From NCBI GenBank assembly GCA_037157565.1, contig JAZHRO010000046.1:12684501-12748500 (forward strand): DNA of 64,000 nucleotides, in the 5' to 3' direction. The notes under the pieces were generated by a model. That model had not been told where the DNA came from, did no database searches, and saw nothing but the letters and a program-made list of their open reading frames with translations. The DNA comes from Thalassia testudinum (lineage: Eukaryota; Streptophyta; Magnoliopsida; Alismatales; Hydrocharitaceae). Positions within the stretch are counted from its first letter, which is position 1. Each line of letters starts with the position of its first letter. The position numbers were made by a program, and so were the translations under genes. Positions 20,873 through 33,805 of this stretch are shown here, in pieces.

Positions 20873-23800
20873 TGGTCGTTAACTTTCTCAACATAGCTAA
20901 TTAAGTTAATTATGCTTAATTATGTGCAAAAAAAAGTAACTTAGGTCAACTTGAATTTATGTCAATTAAGTAGTATAGGGTCAAGTTAACCTAATATTTT
21001 AGATTTTATTTCTTTTTAACTGGTTGAGTCCAGGTCGTTCACTAGGAGGCATAACTTAATTAAAATTCACCACTAATTCCAAGCTACTTATGGGAATTAT
21101 AATTAAATTTACTTTAAGAATATGAATTTTGCTTAAGGATTTCTAATTAAAAGAATATGCAAAATTCCATAAGGTAAACACATTTACACATATGATTTAC
21201 TTTTACAAGCAAGTAAACATGTTTATTTCTTTTAATTTCTTTTATTTACAAGAGATTAAGGCAAGAAAAAGTAATTCTAATGAATATATGCCTAATTACA
21301 ACATTAAGCTCAAAAAGGAATTAATAGAATGCAAGAAATTAAACCACAATTGTTCTTCTTTATCTTCAACCTTTTCTTTCTTCTCTTCTTTTACCTTTCT
21401 CTCTCTCTCTCTTTCTTCTTTTTTTAATTTTCTCTTATTCCTTGTCCTTAATCTTTCTCGAGCTCTTCTCTTATACATGTCGCCTTATCTTTCTTTTCTT
21501 TCTTCTTATTATTTGTTCTACCTGTTATTTTTTTTTAGCTCTTGTGCTTGTCTACCTTACTCCTATCTTTACGAGCTCTCCCCTTCTCCTCTTCCTTTAC
21601 ATCCTTTCTTCTTCTCCTTCTCTTCCTTTACAGCCCTTCTGAACCTTTGCAGATCTTCTGAACCGAACCGGTTTGACCCTTTGAACCAAAAATTAGGTTT
21701 TAAGGTTGGCAGCTTGGACCGGTCGGGGATACACAGCACCCCTCTCAGGGTGGGACCAGACCCTACTAGGTCCAAGCCTGGTTTTTATTTAGTTTAGTTT
21801 AATTCTGGTTCAGCATAGTCTCGAGCCCATCCGGCCCACGGCCTCCCAGGCCCACATGCACATGCCCTCATAGGCCCACACTCGCACGCCCATAGGCGCA
21901 CACACACCCGGGCATGCACATCGTATGCACCCACACACAAACCCATATGCTCTTTCATGCGCCCTGTGCTGACAATTGAAGGGCCTTAGACACTTTTTAC
22001 TTTTATACTAAGGCGATCGCTTCAGTTCCGCTAATGTGGGACTATATATTTCCCTCCCAGACTAAACTTCACTTGATGATTCTAGCCACCATAGAGCTCC
22101 AATCCGAGCAAATGAATGCTTGCTGGAAAGCTCTATGGTTGCTCAACATGATTGTAGTATCAATTTGATACTCAGGGGAGGTTTAGCTCTTCTATTTGAA
22201 GGGCGAAAGGACCTGGGTCGCTACAGCCATATTGCCTGCAGAATGGTATTTTGGTTCTAAGGCCTTGCAGAGAGTCTTTTGACCTCCAGATAAGGTGCGG
22301 AATAGATTCAAAGGGTGTTTCGGCAACTGTTGGTGAAGGAAGGAAACTCTGAGAAGATTCAGGAAGGTGAAGAAGCTAAAAAGCTTCAAAACTTCAATTC
22401 AAGTTCTGTTAGGTCCAACAGACGGCTAAAGACCTATTTAATCAAATAAAACAACCTCTAGAGGTTGTTAAGAAACTATCTGGGCAGATTATTCACTTGA
22501 ATTTCATCATAAACTTACTGTCGTCAGTTTGGGTTCAAAAACAACCCAAACTGAACAGAAATCAATTTCTTCTATAAAATTGATCAGAGCTCATCCAAAT
22601 TGATTTTAAGTCATTTAAAAACATTTCAGGAATAAATTGAACTCCTCAATTCCTCTGATTGAATCAAAAATCCATGAATCAGACTTAAGGTTGACCATGA
22701 AGCCTTGAATTTTGACTTTCTAAAGTTAATCATTTAAGATGAAATTAATACCTTAGTTATCTTCTCTTTCACCTCAAAAATGGATTCAAAACATCAGAAG
22801 GATGTTTCAGTTAAGATTCCTAGGGTTCCAGGCTTGTCGCTTGAGATTCTAGATGAGTTTGTTCGACATAACAAACCAAAGTCTATCACAGAGATTGACT
22901 TATTGGAATGGTCTCAGGGCATGTTACTAATGCTTCTAGACCTTTCAAATGAGGCTTAACCAGAACTAATAATCATCTCCAACTCTACCAAAACTGGAGA
23001 AGACAAAGGTCTAACAGGAGCTCCAGGTCTTAAAACCTCAAATAAATTGCTTTAGCATGATCAGTGACCTTCAAATCAGTGATATGGAGCTTCACGCTAA
23101 GTTCTATGGGCTGAAGAGCTCTTTTGACTCGCTGAAACTCGCCGAAGCTCCGGTGAGTCCAGAAAAAGGCTAAAAGTATACAAATGTTATCAAAATGTGC
23201 CATTAATGATCTGAAAAGCTTCTTGAGGTCACAAGGAATCTCAAGAATAGATTAATTTCTTCAATTATCCATTAATTTGAAAATTATGCTTTGAATTCCT
23301 AGTGAATAGATTTTGAGTTTGATTAGTCTCAGGACCTATTTTCCCACTCAATTGATTGGAGAAAACAAGCCAAAAGAAAGTTGTGATGGATTATAAGTGG
23401 ATAATTAATGATATGAAATCCTCCTGAGCCACCATTGATAGCGAGCTCAGGAGATTAAATTAAATTAGGCGTTTAAGTTATAGATGGTAATTATTGAAAT
23501 TAAAGTAAAGATAGGAGCCCTTAAGTGATGGTTAAGTGATGGAGGGCCCCAGTGGAGGTGGAGTAAGCTCAGCCACTTCCACCATGGACAGCGGAAGCAG
23601 TGGTGAAGGTGGAGGTGATTTAGGCGAATAGATGATCAATTTAGTGATTTAAAGTGATAGAAATGTTCATGAAAGATTAAAGAAGGTGATCGATGATTTA
23701 AAAAGACAAAAGATTACTCCAAAGAAGCTCATTGAGCTTGCTGGAGCTAAAGAGGATGAATGGAATTCTAACATTACAACTATCTAATCTACCTAACTAA

Positions 23801-24908
23801 CTATTCTAACTAATCTACTTACCTATCCTATTGTTACCTGGACGAAGGAGGTAGGAGATCTCCATCAATGGTCCTTAACGAAGGAGGAAATCAAAGGGTC
23901 AGGGAAGAAGTCCTACGAGTGTGTTGGAGTGAAGCAGAGGAACTCCTAGTGTCAGCACTGCGTCAGAAGACTTGGCTGACATCGGCGGAGATCTAGAGCA
24001 ATCAAAGATGGACGGAGGAAGATGGAGGAAGCGAAGGGAGGTCGCCAGAGTTTGGAAAGAATAACCTATCTGTTAGCTCAGTGAAGAAGAGGGAGGGGAG
24101 CTAACTTGGTGAAATCGAGGGCGTGAAGGTGTATTTATAGGTTGCGGCGGCTGAGAAGGAGGGTGTATCTGGACGGAGAAGAGGCTAGGTGTGGAGTAAC
24201 CACTGGTGTCTTCTCCAACGCCGGTGAGGTTATCCTCGACCCTAAAATAGGATTGCAGCTTCATCCAGACTGGTGGATGAAAAGGAGATGGTGAGCACAA
24301 GCTCTAAGAGCTTGGAGAGAAAGGAATGACGTCGGATATGCGATGATCAGTGGGTGAAAGCACCTCCTATCGTCAGCCGTCGAGGAGGCTGAAGAAGGAA
24401 AGAAGAAGTTTCAGGGATTTATTTGTGATGAAAATTGAGGACCTAAGTGAAGAATAAGGACTCGATTGAAATAAAACATAAGGACTACAATGTAAACTAA
24501 GGTTTTGAAGGTTTATTTTAATTTAAATCTTTTTCAACTTTTTATATATAATTATAAATAAGATAATTATTATATTTAGACATTGAATTTACATTTTTGA
24601 CCTTTTTAGCTTAATTTATTTAATTATGTAATGTTACTTAAGTTATTACATATTTATGTATAAAGTATACCTAAGCTAGTTAATCACATTAATTAGATAA
24701 ATTACTGATAATATTTCAAGTCCAATTATTAATTAAATTATTAATAATATTAATTGGATAATAATATAGCATTTTAAACTTATTTTAAGGTCCTTTACTA
24801 TTTATCCCTTATTTAATAATTAACCCATATATTTACATATTCCTAGCTAATTAACTAGGAAGACTAGTTAATTAGGGGTAATTAAAGATCATGATGAGCT
24901 TCTCATCA
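20873..24908 (-). repeat. Solo LTR N (4.0 kb), inserted in LTR M
   Basis: Minus strand starts TGATGAGAAGCTCATCATG, closely like the start of LTR L, and ends in CA at 20873. It has a U5-type motif near 21,025-21,045 and a TATA-like box at 24,129-24,140. A long pyrimidine-rich stretch (21,350-21,640) matches the arrangement in LTR L. Flanking 5-bp duplications support a single insertion. At 4,036 bp it is much longer than L or D; a hidden insertion is possible. No gene is supported; reading frames at 21192-21797 and 24073-24300 are low-complexity. Confidence 0.75.
24129..24140 (-). promoter_or_regulatory. TATA-like box in LTR N
   Basis: The minus strand reads CTATAAATACAC, about 0.77 kb from the U3 edge. 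LTR D has its TATA 0.94 kb and LTR L 0.93 kb from the edge. Confidence 0.5.
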
Positions 24909-24913
24909 CATGC
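24909..24913. repeat. Target-site duplication CATGC, right of LTR N
   Basis: Second copy of the duplication at 20868-20872. Confidence 0.8.
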
Positions 24914-25560
24914 CTAGGCTCTCCTTGAGCTATAGGTGTGCTCCTCTCTTTGTGGTCTAGATGGGTCTCTATGCCCATGGTCTAGCCACCATCATCCTCC
25001 AATGCCGACGGCTCCCTGAGCATTCCCGACAGGATGGTTTTATGGTAGCTTAGCAGTAGTTAGATTAGATTTCCTTCCTATGTAAAAGCATTCCTCTAGG
25101 TTCATTTCTATAAACATGGATGATTCATGAAATGAAAAGCTGATATCTTGTTTAGGATCATTCTTTCTCTATTCAAAAATCACAAAAAAAAATAATATCA
25201 TGGCAGTACCGAAACACATAAATGCTTTATTACTTGACGTAAACATGATTGGTAGTATTCGCATTGTATAGATTGTGCATACAGACACACACATTCACGT
25301 TCATCACCTTCCTCACGCACATGCACGTTGTTCACTTTAACAACACTACCAACGATATGAATTTACGTAATATCGAAATCGGACTGCGACTCTAGGTAGA
25401 TTTGCAAGCAAAAGAAAATCAGAATCATTTCTCTATTTTAGCCTCCTTGAGATCGATTGAGATTCACCATAGGTCATATTATTTTTTTTAGGTCTGATTT
25501 CACATCTATACTATGAGGAAAATAAACATTTTCGTAATTTTTGACTTAACACCAGCCTAC
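24914..25560 (+). repeat. LTR M, right part (U5 side)
   Basis: Contains the plus-strand U5-type motif CCTCCTTGAGATCGATTGAG near 25,441-25,460, comparable to CCTCCCTGAGTTCGACCGAG of LTR J near 62,325. The end near 25,560 is approximate. No recognisable primer site follows. Confidence 0.5.
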
Positions 25561-27749
25561 CTCTCTTCTCTCTTGTTATAGATAGGTTTACATAATGTTA
25601 TGAGATTCGACCCCTAATCCTAGGATGATGAGCTAATGGCGTCAAACCTTATATAGGAGTGCAAGCAGGCAGCCACTCACAATGTGGTATCTTCTTGTGC
25701 GCATCAATTGCAGTGCTTAACGTGGATTATTGCAGACTTTAGGGCTTAATTAAGGTGTTAATTTATTAGTTATTTTGAAATTAAATTATATAGGTATGAA
25801 GCCTACATATAGGGCTACTTATTGGTATAATTTATTTGCAATAATTAAATATATAAATATATTTAAAAATTCCTTAAAGTTAATGAAAAATACACGTTGA
25901 TTTTAACCTTAATTCTTTAATTAAAGTACAAATTAATAAATTAATGGTACAATTGACTTATAAATTAGTTAATATACATTATTAACTTATTATTACATAT
26001 TTTTATTTTATTTTTATTCATTTATTTCGATTTATATACATTTAAATACACAATATATATACATATGTATATAGTAGAAATACTATTCTACAGTATAAAT
26101 AAGTTATAAATATACTTAAATTATTTTAAATTACAATATACAACTATACGGCATAATTTATTTCAATATTTTATTAAATTGCTAATTTAAATTATATTAA
26201 CTTACTAATATACCTAATTAAATTATGAATATAATTATGTACAATATATAGGGAAATAAATAAATATATGGCTACATTAGTGTACATTATAATTACCTTA
26301 TGTTATATATATAGTTATAATTATAATTACAAGTATATACATATCTATTTATAAATACTTCAGAATATGTACATATATTATAAATAAATAAATAAATACA
26401 TAATTATATAATTATAATACATATTGTATGACTCAGAATAATTGCCTACTTAAGTAAATAAAATAAATATATAAGTTATTTACATCTATTATATAAGTTA
26501 CTATATACACTTAATTTAGGATAATATACAAATATATACATTATTTGCATAGGTATTTTTGTATGATTTTTGAGTTTTTCATATTTTTATTTTCTTTTTG
26601 TGTTTAATAGAGATAGGGTAAGAGGAAGGAAATGGGAGAAGAGGAAAGAGGAACTCTTTTTGATGTTTTTGTATTAGTTCTTTTATTTCTATACCAGAAG
26701 ATAACCTAGACTTCTATTGCTATGTTCTCCTAACAACAAAGCTCAAAACCTAACCTAAACTCACACACCTAAAACTAAACCTAAGCTAACTCAAGACACC
26801 TTTATTTTATTTTTTTACAATTTTTTTAAATTTTTTTATGTACTTACAACTTGCACAAAATGAGGCTTTTAAGAAGAATAGAGCATGAAACCAAAACCAT
26901 TAAACTCATCTTAAGTTCTGAATTATGCTGGAAATATTGAGGAAGATAGTATGAACATCTAGACATTTGTAAACACCAAGTTTAAACTCAAAATTATGAT
27001 ATAAGCATTGAACTTAAGATTAAATACAATTTGGATTGATTTAGCAATGAAGTTACTGACAACAGATTTTTATAATGATTGAACTTTCTTCTAATCTCTA
27101 ATTAAAGCAACAAAAGTACATGAAAGCTTCTTATAACTAAATTCTCTCTAATGAATTCAAATAGATCTCTAATATAATAAGAATAGCTTCGATTAGCTTC
27201 ATCAGTTAGATTTAATTAGTTGGCTCAATATGATATTGTCCACTTGGTACATATAACCAACGGAAGTCTGGTTTCAGAATCTCAATATCTTCTCAAGCAT
27301 CTGAATTATGTATTTATACCAAACCTATACAAAGGAACTTATTACCATACAATCTCATTTATAAATCCAGCTAAACTCCAAAATCCATGTATAAGAATTT
27401 CAATCCAGATTCAATTATAATCACTGCTGTTGAACTGATGAAAAACTTCTATAATTGGACTTCATGTTCAGTGCTTTAATTAAAATACATATCATGTTAT
27501 CTGAGCACAAAAACCATTTTAAACCCTTCATCTGTGAATTAAAATAATAATAAAATATCTCATTTCCAGAACTTGATCCAAACTTGGGCGATGAAGTCAA
27601 ACATTCCAAATTTAGATTCAATTAACTAAAAACCCATCTTAGGTGTTGCAATCACTTATTAGAAACTTGGAAACTCATCGATTCCAAATTAAAACACATT
27701 AAATCCCCTAAACCCTAGTGAATGGGGGATTTCACCTTTTAGAAAAATA
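25561..27749. other. AT-rich stretch without recognisable gene
   Basis: About 2.2 kb. The part 25,760-26,560 is extremely AT-rich, with short ATAA/TATA runs and an 18-bp perfect palindrome at 26056-26073. I see no motif of gag, pol, LINE or transposase. It may be a fully decayed retroelement interior. Confidence 0.5.
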
Positions 27750-28042
27750 TGTCGGGGGAATATGTCGTCACATTAAAATTGTGTGGTGGAAAAATCCCAG
27801 ATCAAAAATATTTATCAGTAAAACTAACCATAGTGGATTAGGTCATATTCACAAGGAGGAACTACTGTAATAAATTCATAAATATTTTTCCCTTATATTC
27901 ACCCAATCGAGTGCGGGATCCATGCCCAAAATCGCTATGAAACGAGAAGAAAAGAAGATGACACACAATAACTCAAGAATGCAAGGGTTATGTGTGCAAT
28001 TTCACCTCCATAAAATAATTCGCAATGGCATACAATGTAATT

Positions 28043-29766
28043 AGACTTCAAGGATGCCCATTAGCCCCTTTGATTTTTAACCTTGCAGTTTACGAGCTTG
28101 CTAGATATGCATGTAAATTGACAGAGGCTGGTGTTATAAGAGGCTATTCCCTATCCAATAGGAGGGTTATGGCCCCTATTTTACAATACGCAGACGACAT
28201 GGTCTTCTTTGCGGAGGGGACAACTGCTGCAGCCCATGCTTTAGGACACATGGTGAAGATCTTCGGAGACATATCAGGTCTGAAACTAAATAGGGAGAAA
28301 TCTATCATGATCTGCTCTGCCCTGAATGAACAGGAGCAAGAAACACTGTCAGCTACATTGGGAATGCCTCACTCAAAACTGCCAATTAAATACCTAGGAC
28401 TGCCACTGCGATGCTCGAAACTAAGGAAGAGTGATTGGAATATTCTTTTTGACAAGATTTCTATCACGTTGGAAGGATGGAGCAACAAATTTCTGTCAAA
28501 AGGTAGAAGACTGATCCTTCTAAATTTAGTTATTACTTCTATCTCGGTGTTCTACTTCTCTATCTTCAAAGCCCCAAAATTTATTTGGAAACGTGTAGAT
28601 GTAATGTGAAAGAAATTATTTTGGAATGGGGCTCGACATGAGGGGAGATTCATGCAGCCTATGAAGTGGGATCAAATATGCTGGCCAAAGGAAGCGGGTG
28701 ATTGGGGATCAAGGCTCTTAAAGAATTCAATGAGTCCCTTTTGATTAATGGGCGATCAAGATTTTTGATGGCAAAGAAGAGCTTTGGACTGAACTTATTA
28801 AAGACTATTATGGTTGCTCAAATAGTATGCTGAAGAGACTATTTCCAGCCAAACCATCCCCTTTTTGAAGATCGATCATCTAGCTATCAAAGGCAACTGG
28901 CATTTGATGCAGCCCAAGCTTGGAGATGGCCGTGAGTTTAGCTTATGGAATGAACAATGGTCACTACTAGGTATTCTGAAAGACTCTTATCTAAAAGCAT
29001 ATGCAGCTACTGTAGATAAAGATGACTCTGTCAGCAGCTTATGGTCTGAAATTGGTGATTGCTGGACGCTTGATGAGTCTGAAACCAGCAGAGAGGGTAC
29101 CTAGCTGTGGGAAGAAAGGCAGAGCTTGATCTCAGATTTGTAGAAGTTCAGTCCAAAGCCTAGCATGGAGGATACATATAGTTGGAATGGCAGGTACACT
29201 ACCTAGTAGGCATATGAAAGAATTATCAGATCTAACAGGAGTATGGAAAGTGACCTGGTCGAAAAGAGGATATGGCTATTGAAGATCCCACTGAAAGTAT
29301 AAATTTTTTTAAGGTTGTGCAGGAGGGAAGGTTTGATCATGGGAGATTTTAGACACAAAAGAATGGGGACAACATTAAATGAATGCTATTTATGCGGGTT
29401 GCACATTGATAGTTTATCCCACATATTCTCTTCATGCCTGGTCATAGATATGATATGGAGAAAAATATGTCAGGAACCTCTACCTACATGGGAGTCCCTA
29501 TGGCAGAGGTTTGCAACATCTGGAAGGCCATATACGTGTATGGCTATGACCTTGTGGTGTGTTTGGAGGGTGAGAAATGAGAAGTTATTTCAAGAGAGAC
29601 CAGTTTGCTGTGAGCAAATTGTAAATGAGTGCTGGTCCCTCATATATAGATGGGGATCCAATGTGTAGTTCTCCATTTTTCTTTCCATATAGTATGAAAT
29701 AAAATGCCCTCCTGATTGCTATCTTAGCACGATAGCTTTCCTCGCAGTTTCAAAAAAAAAAAAAAA
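28043..29766 (+). mobile_element. 5'-truncated LINE (L1-like) in the LTR of H
   Basis: Plus-strand reverse-transcriptase remnant ending in a 15-nt A run (29752-29766), as expected for target-primed insertion. It begins inside the RT domain, so about two thirds of the element is missing. I could not find a clear target-site duplication. The 5' boundary is approximate, because the LTR sequence near 28,020-28,042 resembles LTR E. Confidence 0.85.
28045..29668 (+). pseudogene. LINE reverse transcriptase remnant with zf-RVT tail
   Basis: The first 195 codons carry LQGCPLAPLIFNL, the catalytic QYADDMVFF, GLKLNREKS, KYLGLPL and the thumb-like WSNKFLSKGRRLILLN, all standard for plant LINE RTs. A TGA at 28607-28609 and a frameshift near 28,700 break it. 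Further downstream, in the same frame as the start, 29315-29668 shows CYLCGLHIDSLSHIFSSC, the zinc-binding zf-RVT region. It would have performed reverse transcription of LINE RNA; it is dead. Confidence 0.92.
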
Positions 29767-31468
29767 GATATCAGGCTTCCTCTTCTAGGTCATGAAAGTG
29801 CTTGATGATATGGCATGCATTTATGTAGAGACCTAAGTCAATAAATGAGGATATGAATGCATGGGGGAATAATGTGAAACTTGAGGGTAATTGTGCAAAT
29901 TCAGATGAATAAAATAATCAAATGAAAAAAAATAAAATTCTCATCAATGGCATGAAATGTAAATATTGTTGAGACTCAAGACTTAGGAGAAGCTTCTCTT
30001 TGCTCGCATGCACATGTAGGGGGATAGCTGGAGGTGCGGTACTCGAAGGACGTCGAGGGCACAGAGAGGGTTCCAATGACGATGGTCCCACGACTGGAAG
30101 TAGTCAGATTCAGCCATTGGAGAACAAGAACCCACTGGCGATGGTGGTCTGTTAACGATGGAGTGTGGTCTAAATGGTCCCTATGCGTGGCCGCGACTTC
30201 ACACGTGTGCCGTGGAGGCCGATGGTATCATTGGGGCGAAGATTCGAGGCCCGTGGAGGTGGCTGCGTAGAGGGCATCGACGATGGACTTTAGGTTCTTT
30301 CGTCCCTATCGGTGAAGAAGAAGAAGGGGCACAAGCATTGGCTTGTGGTCGTGCACGCGCAAGTGAGGAGGGCGTGCAAGTGAACTACGCACGAGGTTGT
30401 GGCTACGCTGAGCCTGGTGGCACATGATGAGGCGCATGTGCAATGGGTGCACGCTTGGCTACTGCACATGCAGAGGTTGGCTGATGGCGAGGAAGGTGGC
30501 CGACCGTCTACTAAAGCCGAGGAGAAGTGGGCATTCGTTGGCATGGAGGTGGCTGGTGGTGATGGCTCTAAGCGGGTGGCCATTGATGGAGTTTGCTAGA
30601 AGGAGAACAGAGGAAGAAAATAAAGAAGAAGAATGGTAGGCTATTGGTGGACATCCAGAGATGAGGACGGACGACTTATGTTCCCTTTGGTGGGCTACAA
30701 GCACGGTTGATGATGACGGCGTAGTTGTGAGGGTGTCGGAGCACAGTTGTGGATGTTGACGCAATGGTGATAAGATGCGGTGGTGAGTCAAAGACACAGT
30801 AGCGGACATGGTGGTGATGTCGTGTTGTCGAGGCAAACACAGTCAATGATGAGTCGGCGTAGTTGTGGATGTCGGTGCTGTCATCACCGACCACGGTGAT
30901 GGAATTAACAAAAATGTGTGTGAGACACGTGATGGTTGGACATCATCAGTGGCTCGCGGAGGTGGAAGGTTCTCCTGGAGAGGGAGTTCCTCCTCGTGAT
31001 GAGGGTGATGGTTCCCTGCCGTCTTTTTCACTGTTACATATAAAGAGAGAAACAGAAAGAATCAGAGAGAGAAAGATTTGAGGGAGAAAGCAACAAAGTC
31101 AAGAATAAAGAAGGAAATTAGAAATGTGGTCATGGCATTGATTGGATTTTGTCCAATATGAGACTATTCATTTCCTTTTTTAAATAAATTTGTTAAGAAT
31201 CACTAAAAAGGAAACAAGCTTCCACAGACAATCCATGTTGATTTTCTTAGGAAATTAAATGTCATGATGGCAATCTAATTGATATGATGCCAATAAAATT
31301 GGACTCCTAAAATTAATCCTGCATCAAAAGTAATTAATCAATTAATGTAAATGCAGGAAATCCAAGGCTTAATCAATTTCATCAACATAATGCATGCTCT
31401 AAATTAAATTCATGTCCAAATAATAATGCACTTATGAACTAAATTAGTCCACTAAAGTGAACCTATCA

Positions 31469-31507
31469 AATACCCCCATGCTTAAGTTTTGCTAGTCCCG
31501 AGCAAAA
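31469..31507 (-). other. Polypurine tract and adjoining hairpin of element H
   Basis: The minus strand reads CTTAAGCATGGGGGTATT up to the LTR, with a stem-loop at 31487-31507 (TTTTGCT/AGCAAAA). Same arrangement as in A, B, D and E. Confidence 0.8.
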
Positions 31508-32550
31508 TCATATGGAACAGACTAGGTCTCTAGGCCAGATTTTACAGTCAAGTTGCCTTATCGTGCCTCACCTCTAGCGAGTAGATTGAAATACCAACTA
31601 TAGGCCTAAAGGTACTCAAGTACCAACCAAGATACGAACCCGACTAGCCTCAATCTTGGGTCAATCATGAAGGTTTCTAAGGCTCGCAAAAACTACTTAG
31701 AGATTCGTTGATCCCAGCGGTTAAAGCACTCGTGCGTATGAGCAGCAAGTCTAAGTTCAATTTGCCAGTGCATTTTTAATAAAGAGAGATAGAAAGGTAT
31801 TTATTTTGAAAGTTTTCTCTCTTTTCTTTTTTTTAAATTCCCCTAAATCCAACATTGGATTGGCCCTAAACAAGATCTATATCAGATTCCTTGTCCCCAC
31901 CATCACTTCTCGTAGGGTCCCTAGCAATCGATGCTTCGGGATAGCACCGCCCATGGAAAACCCCTAGAACACTGGCTTTCGACACTTTATGATAGACCTG
32001 CCCATGACGTTCTGTAGCTAAATTTAGACCCTTGCAATTGACATGTCGAGATAATGCAAACTAGCACAAGGTGCTTCCGTGCCCCCGGTAGGATATTTAG
32101 ATATCCTAGGAGACAAGCACCGAGATGGTATGTTATAGCACATCTTCGAGGGGAGTATTTTCATTCCTCCTCTTCTCACCAGGAACTCATCCAATCAACT
32201 TATGTCTTTGAGCTGCTCCTAGGTCAATTTTTCGGGAAAACATTTTTAGAATAAACGTGTTTTGGTATTATTCTTCATTATGCCCACTAAACCATATCAG
32301 TGTGTCATTTTTTTGGGTGCCTAGATTACCAAGTCCCACAAACCAATCGGCAGGCAACAGGGCTGAATACTTCCTAAGCCTTAGACTTAATACATTAGCC
32401 TCGTAACTCCCTCGACCTCTTGAGGAATAATTTGGATCTTAACAAATACATGAGTGTTTAAGCTCTAAAACAGACCTAGGAGGCCTAAAGATGGTATCCC
32501 TCACTTATCTCCTTCTCTCTAGCACTTCAGGACTTAATTAATCATTCATT
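31508..32550 (-). other. 3' noncoding region of element H
   Basis: No gene. The part near 32,060-32,160 (GTAGGATATTTAGATATCC, then GGAGACAAGC) is matched in reverse orientation in element D at 42,600-42,680, showing that the 3' regions of the two families are related. Sequence of LTR K type begins around 32,550. Confidence 0.55.
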
Positions 32551-33805
32551 CCAATGACAAAAAAATCAACTCGATCGGAGGTCTACAGCACCAGATATAA
32601 GGAAAAGAAGATGAACGGCCACGATGACACCACGTGGTGCCATCACAGCCGCCCCATCATCATCGCCCATCTAGGAAGGACACCCTCAAACGCTGTGGAC
32701 TGTTGGATCTTCATCCAATGGCCACAAGCACACCACGCCACCCATCCAGCCGTGCTTCATCAATGGAAAGGAAATCTCGACTGTTGGATCTTCATCCAGC
32801 AGACAAGAATAAGTTTCCTTAAAATAAAAACCTAACAATGTGGATGCGTGGCGCAGCGATGAGCATGCTCAATTGCAAGCGTGAGACACGCGTTCAAGCA
32901 GTGATGCGCGAGGGTTTGGAAGGCGGTGAGTGTGGGCACTATTAGCCATGGGATTTGCATCGGCACATGCAGACGCAGTCGCGTGGTGCGATCAGGACAC
33001 TCTGTGGCTGCAAACAAACCACGCATTTTGGCGAGGTCTGCACTGACGATTAGGCCCTGAAAAGAGGCTTGCGGGTGCGTGTGCAGAGAGAGATTCGTTA
33101 CAGCGGGTGCGGGAGGAGAAAGCGAGGACGTGAGATCTCGATCTAGAGGTTGAGAAGTTGCCACGTGTCAAGCCCAGGCTGAATTCGAGCGTTTTAGGTG
33201 CAAATGAAGGTGTTTTAAGGCGCGATTTGGTCTGTTGATCTCCCAATCAATGGCTCTAATCAAAAAGAGGTGTTGCCTGAGATAAAGGGGCTAAATACCC
33301 ACTTTGTCCCTCATTAAAACTACAAAAGAAGGCCAAGGGCCCCCCAGTTGAAGCATCTCTCTTCCATCAACTCCAGGCATCTTCCACCTTCTCTGCAACT
33401 CTCCATCCCTCTGCAACTCTGCTCCTGCCTTCATCCTGGTGCTCTGGATCTGAGGTGCTACTGCATCTCGCACAAGCATCCCACAAGTGGCGATTTCTCT
33501 CTACCTCCTTCTATCTCTCTCTATCTATCTATCTATTTATTTCTAGTGGCATTCTCTATTGTGGAAACTCTATTTTAATTGCAATAAATTTTGATCTTCT
33601 GAATGCATACATTTAATTCCTATACATATATACATATATAAATATCTGTTTAGAATAAGTTCTATTGAAAGGCTTCTACGTAAATTATGATTGCCTCCTT
33701 GCGAACGACCCGATACTCACTAATTTTATAAATATTATTTGTTGGCATGTTTTCGCACTATACTACAACTAAAATAATATTTTAAATGTGAATTACAAGC
33801 CAAAC
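32551..33805 (+). repeat. LTR K (probable solo LTR in element H)
   Basis: The plus-strand U5-type motif TGCCTCCTTGCGAACGACCC near 33,690 and a preceding CTATC/TCTC microsatellite (33,505-33,545) mark an LTR tail oriented opposite to H. Internal coding sequence of H resumes by about 33,806. The start and the target duplication are not resolved. GTTGGATCTTCATCCA occurs twice (near 32,701 and 32,783). Confidence 0.4.

Larger units (their letters stand above)
27750..31468 (-). repeat. 3' LTR of element H (interrupted by a LINE)
   Basis: The right edge (TGATAGGTTCAC on the minus strand) is next to the polypurine tract. The left edge is set at 27750 from alignment with the ends of LTRs E and G (GTGGTGGAAAAA near 27,783; U5-type motif GGTCATATTCACAAGGAGG near 27,843). 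Without the LINE the length is about 2.0 kb, like LTR G. Reading frames at 30034-31081 lie in the GC-rich middle of the LTR in both strands and are not genes. Confidence 0.65.

Noticed and set aside
21192..21797. 201-residue Ser/Phe/Leu-rich frame
   Set aside because: Translation of a pyrimidine-rich LTR tract, the same type of tract as 45,960-46,400 in LTR L. The apparent hydrophobic segments come from TTC/CTT runs.
26056..26073. 18-bp palindrome TATATACATATGTATATA
   Set aside because: Expected by chance in this extremely AT-rich stretch; no other feature beside it.
33505..33545. CTAT/TCTC microsatellite as a regulatory element
   Set aside because: Simple sequence of a kind present in several LTR tails here; no evidence of function.
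32943..33798. Possible AGCCA duplication defining LTR K as about 0.85 kb
   Set aside because: A 5-bp match with adjacent TG can arise by chance in 1 kb, and the start does not resemble other LTR starts here.
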